This document shows, piece by piece, positions 11,901-21,689 of a DNA stretch of 27,487 nt; position 1 is the stretch's first letter, and each line of letters begins with the position of its first letter. The notes beneath the pieces were generated by a model. That model worked only from the letters and a program-made list of their open reading frames with translations, searched no databases and was not told where the DNA came from. A program made the position numbers and the translations under genes. The DNA comes from Rodentolepis nana (taxonomy: Eukaryota; Platyhelminthes; Cestoda; Cyclophyllidea; Hymenolepididae). The stretch lies in the NCBI GenBank assembly GCA_900617975.1, contig UZAE01000283.1, forward strand, positions 1-27,487. The letters are read 5' to 3'.

Positions 11901-14900
11901 TTTATGTTGAACAGAACTAAAACATGTAAGGTTAATGTGACATGTCCGGATTCCTTCTGTTTTCAGATTATTCAAAAGAGATGGAATTTCTTCAAGAACA
12001 ACTTGTGGAGTCCTTGAAAGTCCTGGAACGTGAGGAATCATCACATCGTGCACTAGAAATGGAGCTCAATGGCGCATGTCAACAGCTTCTCACATCCCCC
12101 CTTGCCCAACGTGAAGGTAGCTCTTCACAAAAAGCATTTGAACCGATTCTCAAACTCGAACAGCTTCGGTGAGTTCTTTCTCATCCATATCTAATTTTCG
12201 CTTTTATCACCTTATGCTATCCATTTTACTGAATTGTTGAATTAACAAATGATTGTTTCATTTGCACCGTGTATTTCCTTTAGGATTAAGGAATCCCTAT
12301 ATGAAAAATGTAATTTTAGAATGTAATATTTACCATTTCACCTTTAGAGAGAGACTTGACGAAGAGAAAAATCGAAGACTAAGGCTGGAAGGAGTCTATA
12401 AGTCCTTGAAGAACCAACTTTCTGAAAAGGACGAAGAATTGTTTAGGTTTGTACAACGTTTAAGCTATTCTCTATGTACAATTTTCAACTTTACAATAAT
12501 AAGGCTTATCATTTTTGACCGTTAAGGATCCATTCAATTTGCCAAGACATGGATGCAGAGCTTCAAAATATCAAGATGGAACTGAAGGAGTCAGAGGCTG
12601 TGAAAGCAAAGGTATATGTGGAGAGTAATTGACGTGGTAACCCTCTTCTCAAGCTTATGGCTTCTCGTGAATATATCCAAAAATTTTCGAAGTCTGTTCT
12701 TCAATGTTTTCATTAAAATAAGTTTTTTTCTTTTCCTAGATGAAAGTTGAATACAATGAGAGTATCCGCAGTTTAAAGGAGAGAAACACCAAAATAACAC
12801 TGGATAGATCATCGTCACCTATTGGCGAATTCCAGGGTTATTCAAAGGTATGTTACCTGTTTTGCCATTTGAATTATCTGCGTTTGAATTACAGTCACCT
12901 AGATCTTTAAGTTTTACGCTAATAGAAGAGGAATTTGATATCAGAATTTTAGAATTTAAATTTATGACGGAAAACAATCAAATAATTGACAGTATTTAAT
13001 TTAGTTTCTTTCCGTTAATTCAGAAACAATTGACTGATTACTATTTAAGTTAATTGGGGTTTATTGGGTTAAAAGTTGTCATTTATGTCTGATCTTAGCT
13101 CCTCCAATAGGCACGTTGTATCTGCTTAAAGATGTCTGCCAAGGTAAAATAGGAACCAAAGCCGTTTTTCATAGGGTGTAGAAATACTTGTACTATCTAG
13201 ACTTTTTAATTGAATGTATTTAGGTTAGTTGTTTTGTTGTTCTAAAGTGGACCTCCATTATTGAAATAATTTTTATTACTCCATATTAGTGCCTTTTAGT
13301 TAGTTTGGGCTTTCGGGGGCAACTAAATATGATGTTATTTATCTATTTGCTGTGGGTTGCATTGTATCCTGAATCAAGTGGTAATTAGCCGTGCGATATT
13401 TTACTTTTCGATTTTGAAAAACAAAGGAGAAAAAGATGGAATTTGTGCATCCTTCCACTCAATCTCACGCGTTGCTTTGCAGTGAGAAGTATTCCCATGT
13501 GTATTGGGAGGGGTATCAGCGATGTTTATTCGACGCACTGCTTTCTAACTTTTGCAAATTTCTAATTGAGTAGATAACGTGTGATGAGGGCATACAATGC
13601 ACTGCTGATAATTCACGAACTTCCCGTCAACTGGCAAATGACAAGGTAGTGTGAAATGTGAATTTTGCATTTATATGGGAATGTCTCCTGTAGATGGCGC
13701 TATCGTGTATCCGAAGTGATCTTATTGATACCAAAGCGAAAGTGCAATTTGATACGCAAGAAATTCAGAGCACTCTCCTCCGCCTTCAGGACACCATTTT
13801 GGAACAGATCAGCAGCTATTCTAACCATTCATCTGTAGAGGTTAGTTCAATGCTAAATCTTAAGCTAACTTTTAGAATGATCGTCTTAGGCACCTTAATC
13901 GCGATCTTGAGATATTAAATGACAAGAACAATGCTGGATATGAGTGGGTTTCAACGTGCTTTAAACCGCTAACCTATTTCTATAAATAGGGAGAAGTTGA
14001 AAGAAATGCAAGATAAGTTGAATTCTCTTCAAAACGCGGCTAACAAGAAAGAAGACCTCGTGAAACAACTTGAAGAAAAGGCGAGTTTAAGAAACGATTC
14101 ACACTGAATATGCATTCTAATTTTAAAGATCAATCATGTTTTTTATATACATTTTTCCTCATTCTATTTACTTCCATAGTTGCAAGATATGACGTCCATA
14201 GTGAATAGAGAACGCGAAAATGTAAAGAAATTGGAGAGACGAGTGAGTCAAGACGATGATGAACTGAAACAAATGACCCACGAGATCGAGGAAAGTCGTA
14301 AACACGAAAAGGATGCGTTCAAGTGGATTGTCTGTCTATTTAAACAGTAAGTGCTTCGAAAAATTTGATACACTGTTTAGTAGAGGTAGATGACAACTGA
14401 ATATTCAAACTGTAATGAGTTGAAGAACTGAGTGTTTAAGTTTGAAGACAATGCTTGTTCCATGAAAGTTTCAGTTAATTTAATTATTTTACAATTTTTT
14501 TATTATTTCCGTGTGATCGTAGGTCATGCGTGAAAATTAAAATATTGGTAACCTGATTTCAATGGCCGTCAGTTCAATGCTTTACCCATTTCAATTTTTT
14601 AAAGTAATAGCTGCAGGAATTCTCAAACAAAAAGAATTTTTTAAACTTTAGAGGTATTAAATTAATTGATATTTCATGAAATTCATAATTTTAGTCTGAA
14701 ATCTTTGGAACAAAGTACCTTTGCAATGCATACGCATTTGAATTGTGTATTTCGAAAATATTACAATGCGGGCGATAGTCATCCGAAGTTCTTGCTCGTT
14801 GAAGAGGTCTCAAAGATGGTGGAATTGCAGGGAGTTTTGGATTCCGTTCAGGTAAATACTATTTTGTTTACCCATAGATTGCATTTTGACTATCTAATCC

Positions 14901-17900
14901 AGCATTTAGCAAAGATGTTGATTTTGGTTAGAAATCGGCTAAAAATACTCTGGCTGAAATTACGAGCTTCCTTCCGGAATTGAATTCCGTTGAAGAAACA
15001 AATTTTCAACGGAATGAGAGCCTTTTAGAGAAGATCGCGTTTCCACCTGATTTCGATCACAGTCGGTACATCGAGGAATATCTCGTAGAAAGAATCCTCC
15101 AACTCAAAGACACCGAAACATCCAATGCACAGCTGTCTAAACCCCAAAGTTCTGAAAGCATTCGAGTGACAGTCGATAGAGAAGTTCAAAATATATTCAC
15201 TGTTAGTTTATTTTAGGCTTTAAATGGGTCTGATTGCTGATAAGTATTCTTATTTCGCCTTTATAGGAAAGTGTAGGAACAATGACAGATCACAATATTT
15301 TTATAAACAATCCTTTGCCGACACCCGCTGGAGTTGAGTTTACGAAGAAATTCTCTCCTACTGGATCATTTGAACATGTACGTAACTTAGATTGTGCCAT
15401 TTCAAGAATCATTCCGATTACCTTGAATATAAGTACAAAGTATGAGTTTTCGCTACTTAATTGTTATTAAACCCACGCGTACTAAGGTGATTTAATTGGA
15501 GATTAAGGGGATTACCCCGCAATATAGCCCACAAAGGTCAACTAGAAAATCTCTCATTTAAACAACTTTTAACGATTGACTGTCATGGGAAGCGTTACAA
15601 AGATCAAACGAGTTTTCGTTTTTAAAAGGTATCATGTTGATCGTGTGAACTTTCTCAACACCGCATTTTGGGTAATTAATTAAAATTGAATTTCAGAAGT
15701 CCATTCTAGTCTATTTGAACAAATCAGTTTTTTATTTAATTAATTAGCCAATGTCCATCTGCTTAATAAATTGATGTTTTATCACAATAGGCCACAAGAG
15801 GGCGTCATTTTCCTTTCGTGGGAAAGTAAGTTATCGTTTGATTTGCTGTTCTCTTTAATGCACTTTCATGATTTTTAAATTTGGAATAGACTAATTTACT
15901 ACCACCATCTCATTTGGCCTTAGGGTCGGAGCACCCCAAAATCACTTTGAGGATAACCAAGTGAGATCATTTATCAAATTCTGTCGTACACCATCTTTAA
16001 AAGGCTACTGTCCCGTTTTGTTACTTTTAGAATTGTATAAATTCGTACCCAAGTGGACAGAATTCAATGAGGAATGCTCGTTACTGTGAATCCGCTGAAC
16101 TGGAACAATTACGTGAAGAAAATGAGATCCTTCGGAGGAAATTCAATCAAATGACGGTCTGTATTCAATTAGAGATAGTCATTTAGCAAGACAAACCTTT
16201 TGCCATAGATAAGTGCTAAGCATTATTTGGCCAAGATCCTGTAGAGTATGGAGTTATAATTCAACAAAGGTGCGGAGAATCCGAATGAAGATGTCTGAGA
16301 GGGAATCTACTAGCTCGAATTACGAAGCATGAAACAATCAAAAATAATGTTCACATTTGGAGATGGCAGAACATGAAAAAAGAAACACCAACACATCTGA
16401 CTGGGATCATTGGTCTTCTAAGGTAGCTAAGGGGGAGGGGGGTGGGGTGGAGTTGAAGTGAAATAGAACGTGGGAATTGGAACATGGATGTGGGAAATGA
16501 TGACACAACCGCATGGCACGTCTTTTCAGGTCCAACCAAATTCGTCCTCAACTCGACAGTGTTGCGATACCTAAGCCCTTAGCTGACACTTCTTTTATTC
16601 GCCTTTCATCAGTTTTTAGGCAAGGAATTTCCATATTGTGTGGCGCGGTAGTATTATTACGTTTTATAACTCATCAATCGTCCTTTATTGAACCTACATT
16701 TGCTCAGATTCATTTAAGAAGAAAAAAGACCACTCATAGCTCTCAAAAAACGGTTTTTTAAATTAACTAGCTAGCCTAATTTATGTGAACCTGAAATAGG
16801 TGATAAATAATTGACTTCCTGGTAAGCCTCGGTAATCCCTATGACGAAATCTCGTGTTATGGAATGCCTCCAGAAATTTGCTAAGCTACCTCAACGATAT
16901 TCAGGAAATAGACGCATGACGAGGAACATGTTTATTTGGTAAGTGTGCTACGCCGAACGTATTCATTAGAACGCAATTAAGTGTTTGCCTGGCTATGCAC
17001 CGATTATTTATTTATTTTAAATGGCAGGCATCTTGATAGATATCGTTAGCCCTTTAGCTGACTTCGGGCTTCACAGAGAGGAGGAACATCAATTTAGCTG
17101 ACTTCGGGCTTCACAGAGAGGAGGAGGAACATTAAAGTTGAAAAAAAGTCGAGAGGAGGACAGAATAACGGTTCACAGTTGTGAGAGACAGACAGTCAGG
17201 CAGACACAAAGGCAGCGAAAAGGTAAGAGGAGTACTTTAGAAGTGGTGGAATATGACATACAGTGGGGTCATGGTAGTTTGAAGCCATAAGTCAACTGCC
17301 AGTCAATAGACTTTTTTGCCGTATGAGTTTACGTTGTCCAGTGTGCACCACGCGGAGGTAAGTCCATCGCACACTCCATGCACCGTTTACTGATTGGTGG
17401 TTGTCTGATGGGTCGCTACCCTCACGGCCACATTTGCTTCCCACGTGACAAGTAACAAGGCCTAACCTTGAATTTTGTCCGAGTACGCGTGAGATTTCTT
17501 TGTTCAGCCATGGTATTATCGGGCCCTCCGCATACTTTTATAGGCCAATAGGCAACATAGCGCGTAGCCTAAGAATTAACTAAATGAATACAAGCGATGT
17601 AAAAAAATTGAATTGAATCTTTTGACATTTTTCAATCGGGCAAATATGATTTAATTGATGCAAAGTTTAAAAGTAAGAACTAAGATGGCTATGTTGAAAT
17701 AAAGCACGACTTCGCCGATGAAGAAAGTTATTTATTGATTTCTGTTTACCTAAATTTCCTATTAGTATTAGAGTACCGCTCGTCTTTCAGAAAAGGAATA
17801 AATCGTCTTGTGAATGCGTAAGAGTGGTGCAAACAAGTGATACCTCTGAGACGGAAATGAGGAAAGGAACGAAGGGGAATTCATCCAAGAAAAAATGCTG

Positions 17901-19237
17901 TCGTCGCAAGGAGTTACATGTACGTCTAGTATCATAATTGGATGGAGTAGCCTCTAATCCGATCATTTAAATAGCTTAACGAATTTGAAATGATATTTTG
18001 AGTCTAATGGGATGCTTACATCGATGCATTCCTCCATTGTGTAAAAATAAATTCTGAATATCGATTATGGATTTCCAGTGGCAATTCCTTCTTTTAGATG
18101 GGCTTATCCACCTGACATACTCATTCAAATTATTAACCGCCTACGATTTTCTCAGTTTAAATTCCAGTTCACTATGTTTACTCTTGATCATTAAACTTTA
18201 AACAACTCATTGGGAGAAAAGAGATTGTCATATTTTGGCCTTTAGAAAGATCTGTGCCGTTATAAGTTTATTAATCATTGAAAATTTTGATTACATCTCT
18301 TTAGATTAGAGAAAGAAATAGAACGCACTAGTCATTTTAGTTAAACTGTAAACACCGTTGAAAGATCTAGATTAGGAGTGGGTTCGCGGTTAATGACTCT
18401 AGTCGCTGAACCAACCTAATGGAAATATGTTTGTAAAACACCAAACGAATAACTAGTGAAAATTTTAAATCTACTTTAAAGAATGTTGATTCTTCGCCTA
18501 CGCGTGAACGCCTTCGACGAAGAATTCACGACTTGGAAGCCGAAAGAAATCGAATTTTGATAGAAAAGCAAGTTCTGGAAGATGATGCTCGTGCAGAACA
18601 TCGACTTGCCGAAAAGTTGTTATCTCAAAGTCTTCAAAAACGCCGATCCAGCAGGCACTTAACTCATAGGTATGCGTCGGCTAGAAAAAGTAAATACGTT
18701 GAAAGGTAAGGGGTGATAGATTGTGAATTTTCCAATTGTAAATTTTTGTTATACTAACATAGATGCATAATTCTCTCTACAACAGCACCACTGAATCTTC
18801 TTGTGCATCTGACAGCTCAATGGATGTGCCTTGTAGCAAGGCAAAAGTAGTCAAATCAAAATCAAATGCTGTAAAGAAAAACGACTTCGATATGCACGAT
18901 GGATCTGCTAGTAAGCAACGCAACAGTGGACCAATCATTCGTCCGAATACCTACGCTGGCTCAAAAGATAGTGAGTTTTCACGAAATAGCATTTCTCGAA
19001 AAATTTTTGGAAACTTAAATGATTTTCTGCTTTTGTTCAGCATATACAGATCGAACCCCATCAAGGGACTACACAAGCACTAAAGCACATAATCCTATAT
19101 CGGCTACTAGTCTGCTGCTACAGAAGGCTCGAATGAACCTGCAAGCTGTTGAAAGAAATTTACACACTACCTCTGCCGCGTCTGGTGTTAACTCGCCGGA
19201 ATATTTGGAATATTTAAAGAACAAGTACCTTATATAA
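2954..19237 (+). CDS. ANKRD26-like ankyrin-repeat and coiled-coil protein (34 predicted exons, 1534 aa)
   Basis: One spliced frame joins 34 exons, all phase-consistent. Exons 1-17: 2954-3174, 3204-3492, 3551-3657, 3731-3825, 7017-7316, 7396-7493, 7556-7633, 7702-7782, 7826-7888, 8603-8729, 8769-8986, 9263-9415, 9495-9659, 9793-9821, 9896-9966, 11967-12168, 12348-12446. Exons 18-34: 12527-12611, 12740-12847, 13574-13645, 13694-13840, 13876-13943, 13990-14080, 14180-14346, 14695-14851, 14932-15201, 15267-15377, 15791-15825, 15924-15960, 16031-16156, 17791-17919, 18482-18705, 18786-18970, 19041-19237. The order MKK start, ankyrin repeats, acidic WDSE linker, coiled coils and a YLxxLKxxYxI-type end matches ANKRD26/POTE/CCDC144. 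Vertebrate ANKRD26 (about 1700 aa) sits on centriole distal appendages and recruits PIDD1; the same role here is inference. The start at 2954 is chosen because family members begin MKK; an in-frame ATG at 2882 would add 24 residues. Least certain: exon 6 acceptor, exon 9 donor, exon 22/23 junction, exon 32 acceptor and donor, and possible missed exons in large introns. Confidence 0.85.
3826..7016 (+). other. Large intron 4 (3191 nt) of the ANKRD26-like gene
   Basis: Starts GTTTGT and ends TTGCAG after a short pyrimidine stretch. It holds one dispersed repeat copy (5752-6075), a T-rich stretch at about 3990-4050, and a C9 run at 6715-6723. No exon that fits the phase-1 reading was found. The 80-codon ORF at 6308-6550 has no recognisable family and looks fortuitous. 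Confidence 0.7.
5752..6075 (+). repeat. Dispersed repeat, copy A (sense, in intron 4)
   Basis: Begins near CAAATGGCAG and contains TTGACTTCGGGCTTCAC, a G-rich centre (G8 at 5861-5868), GACATACTGTCGGGTCATGG, GACTTTTTTGTCGTATGAG and, at the 3' end, TGGAGGTAAGTTCATTG. The same landmarks recur in order at 17005-17380 and 26210-26650, and reversed at 24385-24610. No ORF of size is present, so it is non-autonomous. The family is not recognised; a SINE-like element or a TRIM/short LTR derivative are possibilities. Confidence 0.8.
7017..9966 (+). other. Basic then acidic, Ser/Asp-rich linker with WDSE motif (exons 5-15)
   Basis: After the ankyrin domain comes a lysine/arginine-rich stretch (SRKRKMDSL, GRKRKDR) that could act as a nuclear-localisation or other basic signal. 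It is followed by an acidic, low-complexity linker. Exon 10 carries SDCESAWGSTEEDD (Trp near residue 470) and exon 11 carries DSLWDSE (about residues 493-499). Repeated DSPWDSE-like motifs in the linker are, as I recall, characteristic of ANKRD26/CCDC144 proteins. Exon 14 is only 29 nt. The exon 6 acceptor was placed after a strong pyrimidine tract ending at 7395; an in-frame alternative acceptor near 7365 would add about ten residues. Confidence 0.75.
7889..8602 (+). other. Intron 9 (714 nt)
   Basis: Donor TCG|GTGAAA is weak; the acceptor TTTTTTCTAG is strong. An open segment at about 7979-8048 (from ATTAGCATGC to the good-looking donor GCTG|GTGAGA) can be read in phase 0, but its end phase does not match exon 10, so it was not used as an exon. 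Otherwise featureless. Confidence 0.5.
9967..11966 (+). other. Intron 15 (2000 nt)
   Basis: Donor GTAAGT and acceptor TGTTTTCAG are both canonical. It separates the linker exons from the coiled-coil exons. It holds an inverted repeat (10181-10311) and a somewhat GC-richer block at about 11030-11540 with CCAAT-type and CACGTG motifs (11471-11508). No further exon was identified. Confidence 0.65.
10181..10311. repeat. 15-bp perfect inverted repeat with a loop of about 100 nt
   Basis: TTGAGAAATAACTCG at 10181-10195 is matched by its exact reverse complement CGAGTTATTTCTCAA at 10297-10311. Flanking bases pair imperfectly (GGTG...CACC and beyond), extending the arms to about 30 nt. It could be a small foldback element or MITE, or an RNA hairpin within intron 15. 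Confidence 0.7.
11967..14346 (+). other. First coiled-coil block of the ANKRD26-like protein (exons 16-24)
   Basis: The translation is rich in Glu, Lys, Leu, Gln and Arg with heptad-like spacing. Examples are EMEFLQEQLVESLKVLEREE, ERLDEEKNRRLRLEGVYKSL, DAELQNIKMELKESEAVK and ENVKKLERRVSQDDDELKQM. There are no proline-rich breaks except short linkers (exons 19-20). This is the rod region expected after the WDSE linker and probably gives dimerisation or extended scaffold geometry. The exon 23 to 24 junction only stays open if the donor is GC rather than GT (14081). Confidence 0.8.
12848..13573 (+). other. Intron 19 (726 nt), with a possible skipped microexon
   Basis: No clear coding sequence. 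One 33-nt segment at about 13111-13143 (after CCTCCAATAG, before GTAAAATAG) is open in phase 0 and would add 11 residues without disturbing the frame. It has no coiled-coil character, so it was left out of the model. Confidence 0.45.
14347..14694 (+). other. Intron 24 (348 nt)
   Basis: Donor GTAAGT and acceptor AATTTTAG. AT-rich; nothing else seen in it. Confidence 0.65.
15378..15790 (+). other. Intron 27 (413 nt)
   Basis: Donor GTACGT; the acceptor CACAATAG has a poor pyrimidine tract. It precedes the 35-nt exon 28. Nothing else seen in it. Confidence 0.5.
16157..17790 (+). other. Intron 30 (1634 nt)
   Basis: Donor GTCTGT, acceptor CGTCTTTCAG. It holds a G-rich stretch at 16430-16452 and a sense copy of the dispersed repeat (17005-17380), followed by a GC-richer segment to about 17570. 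ORFs inside (16513-16761 +, 16351-16551 -) overlap each other on opposite strands and match nothing recognised. Confidence 0.6.
17005..17380 (+). repeat. Dispersed repeat, copy B (sense, in intron 30)
   Basis: Begins around TTAAATGGCAGGC and contains two tandem copies of the TTTAGCTGACTTCGGGCTTC unit (17053 and 17093, 40 bases apart). It then follows the same order as copy A: GACATACAGTGGGGTCATGG, GACTTTTTTGCCGTATGAG, CACCACGCGGAGGTAAGTCC. Copies B and C share the CACGCGGAGGTAAGT end exactly. Confidence 0.85.
17920..18481 (+). other. Intron 31 (562 nt)
   Basis: Donor GTACGT is good. The acceptor CTTTAAAG is weak and preceded by AT-rich rather than pyrimidine-rich sequence. It is required because exon 32 is only open in this phase and the nearest upstream AG (TAACTAG) leads straight into TGA. 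Confidence 0.5.
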
Positions 19238-20411
19238 CTCAGACTCTAAGGGTTTCGGAAACCTTGCAATCCATTTACTTATGCAAACTGTTTAAATATG
19301 CAATTTCTACACAAGTTAGTATGTTACTCTATTTTATTTTCATAAGTAATTCGGTTCCACAATTTATGCAAATAAATTTCTATAGTATTTAAAACAATAT
19401 GGCAATTTAAAAGAGAGAATATTATCAAATGATAATGAATCGACCATAGTTTTAGTGTAATTACAGCACGTACACAAACGTTTTCATTTAATTGATGACA
19501 CCGTAGTGTTAAATTGAATCATGAAATGCATATTCTTTGCTCCAAGAGAAAGTATCCATTAGAGCGCATTCATTTCATTCATTCATTTGTTAAGGTTTTA
19601 ACATTTAAGCTCAATTATGAAGTTGAAAAGCTTGAAAATTTTATTTGTAGGAAAGAACGAACACAAATTCTTTATTTAGAAAAAAATTTCCATTATAGTA
19701 CATTCGAGAAATTAATGAAGACAACTATCACATACCATCCAGATCAGTGCCTTCGCCCTAAAAACTAGCAAAACAGAATATTAACAAATATTGGGATCAT
19801 TCAGTTTCCAACATTTTTTACTTTAATAGGTTTACCATGTTGCTTACGAAAACGAAAATCCATATTGTAAAAATATTTTGAACCTCAACTTTTGAAAGAA
19901 TGAAGAGGGAAATTTATTTCAAAGCTTATAAATATAATTTTCGAAAACATGTCCACAATATTTAAAATGGCCATTTTTAGGAAACATAGTAAAATTATTT
20001 AAAAAACGGTGTATCAACATGGCAAACAAATTTCCAATTAGTATTTCTTCAGTCTTCATAGAAATAATTAAAATGTTTACAGTTACCTTATCTACATGAA
20101 ATTAAGTTTAAAAGGACCACTTGAAATCGCAATTATTCATTTAATAACTTCCATCAATGGACCCTATTACATTTTAATATGTTAAGACTTTAGGATACGT
20201 ATGTTGGTACAAACTCAATTTACATTCCTTTCCCAATATGTTTAAATATAAATCAATATATTATTTTAACCCTAACCTTAACAATAATTACGGATAATTC
20301 AGTCGAATAGAATTTGAACTTAAACCAATCACATTATTTGCCCTTGAGTCTAAGCGCGGTTTTGGTTTGCACTTGGGGCGTTCATTCTACCTAGGTCTGT
20401 GCTCATAAGCA
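19238..20411. other. 3' UTR and intergenic spacer between the two genes
   Basis: AT-rich. It includes the presumed 3' UTR of the upstream gene and the promoter and 5' UTR of the HGPRT gene. The 84-codon ORF at 19514-19768 has low-complexity composition and no recognisable family. The spacing of 1174 bases between same-strand genes gives room for a separate promoter. No core promoter motif can be assigned. Confidence 0.6.
19371..19376 (+). terminator. Candidate poly(A) signal of the ANKRD26-like gene
   Basis: AATAAA lies 134 bases after the TAA stop at 19235-19237, in AT-rich 3' UTR sequence. It is the first canonical hexamer downstream of the stop that I can see. Confidence 0.6.
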
Positions 20412-21563
20412 ATGGATGATAAGCATTTAGAACCCGTTGACGTAAGTTAATGACTAACATAGCACGATTTCAGCTAAGTGTCAATTTTAAAGGATTTCCA
20501 GTAACTTCGTTTTGCATTCCCGAGCGATATGCTCCCTACCTTGACAAGGTGCTTGTTTCAAATGGAATGATCAAAGACCGGTATGTTTTACATAAAATAA
20601 TTTTTTTAGGCTTCAATGTCTTGCTGGCTATATTGTTGAGTCGTATGAGCGTGAGAGAATAAAGGAGGTTTCAATCATGTGTGTACTCAAGGGTGGTTTT
20701 AAGTTTTTCTCCGACTTAATTGAAGAAATGCAACGAACTATTTGGTCACGAAAAACTGAACTCAGCATTACTGTTGAATTTATTCGAGTCAAAAGTTATA
20801 CTGATACTACTTCCGGTGAAATTAACATCCGATCAATTGACAATGCTATGCCGGTCAATAATAAGGTAATCGTATATTATTTATTTTATACTTTCTCCTT
20901 TAGCATATCCTCGTTGTTGATGATATTTGTGATACGGGAAAAACCTTGAATAGGCTCTGTGATTACCTCTACGAGAATGGTGCCAAAACTGTTAAAACAT
21001 GCTGGTTTGTTTCAATTTATCGATTTCCCTTTCATTTTTAATTGCACTAATGGATGTCGATTTACTTCATGTAGCCTCCTCTTTAAACAAACTTGCCTCA
21101 ACGTCGGTTACCGACCTCACTGTAATTTCAGCTTTATTACTAATTAGGTTTCATCTATGCTTCTTTATCTTAATAATTTTCATTTTTGCAGTTATTGGCT
21201 TTCTAATTCCTGACGAGTTCATTGTTGGATATGCAATTGATTACAATGAGTGCTTCCGTGATTTGCTGGTAGTTATTTTTACTCACATCTCTTAAATTTA
21301 TTTTTTATCTATATTGCATACATCCATTTTACATTGGAATAGTTTGATTGAATTAATTTCTTTCTGTTGAATTATATCATCAAAGACACGGATTCTTGCT
21401 TTGTTTGTCTAATATTATCCTTACTCTGCACCACCTTTGTAGGTGTTGAATAATGTATACTTAACCATTTCAGCACATCTGTTCAATCAACGAGAAGGCA
21501 AAGAAATCGTTTGCAGTCCATAGCAATGGAGAGCTGGGTACTTTACCGGCAGCTTCCCTTTAA
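20412..21563 (+). CDS. HPRT1: Hypoxanthine-guanine phosphoribosyltransferase (7 exons, 235 aa)
   Basis: This purine-salvage enzyme joins hypoxanthine or guanine to PRPP, giving IMP or GMP and pyrophosphate, in the cytosol. Exons: 20412-20441, 20474-20580, 20610-20865, 20904-21004, 21075-21121, 21192-21268, 21474-21563; phases agree and the stop is TAA at 21561-21563. Conserved sites by human equivalence: LKGG at 72-75 (Lys68 loop), KSY at 107-109 (flexible active-site loop), VVDDICDTGKT at 135-145 (PRPP motif; D141 is the general base, human D137), LLFKQT with K169 (purine O6 contact, human K165), DEFIVGYAID with F190 and D197, and FRDL with R203. Human Glu133 is replaced by Asp137, a conservative change. 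NGMIKDR at 40-46 resembles schistosome HGPRT. The C-terminus runs about 14 residues beyond where the human protein ends. Introns are 32, 29, 38, 70, 70 and 205 nt. The gene looks intact. Confidence 0.96.
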
Positions 21564-21689
21564 AAACGATCTCATTTTTTTACAATTATTCGACTTCGTG
21601 TAATCATTCACTCTTCTAGTTTATTTTCACTTTATTCCTTCTACTGGCTCAATCTTACCTTTTGGTGAAACTATGTGTGTGTGTTGTGT

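Larger units (their letters stand above)
14695..19237 (+). other. C-terminal half: helical block, basic linker, conserved tail (exons 25-34)
   Basis: Exons 25-26 encode a mixed helical region (VEEVSKMVELQGVLDSVQ then KNTLAEITSFLPELNSVEET). Exons 27-29 are short and coil-like. Exon 30 returns to coiled coil (ESAELEQLREENEILRRKF). Exon 31 is Lys/Cys-rich (KKKCCRRKE). Exon 32 is a strongly helical Arg/Glu segment (TRERLRRRIHDLEAERNRIL). Exon 34 ends with SLLLQKARMNLQAVERNLHT, then SPEYLEYLKNKYLI and a TAA stop at 19235-19237. The tail resembles the extreme C-terminus I recall for vertebrate ANKRD26 (YVQVLKKNYMI). Exon 32 has two in-phase donors (after 18669 or 18705); the longer form is used. 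Confidence 0.78.

Noticed and set aside
16513..16761. 82-codon ORF in intron 30
   Set aside because: No recognisable family, low complexity end, and no acceptor or donor that fits the neighbouring exon phases.
20268..20284. Telomere-like CCCTAACCTTAAC
   Set aside because: Only about two imperfect units; expected by chance in AT-rich DNA.
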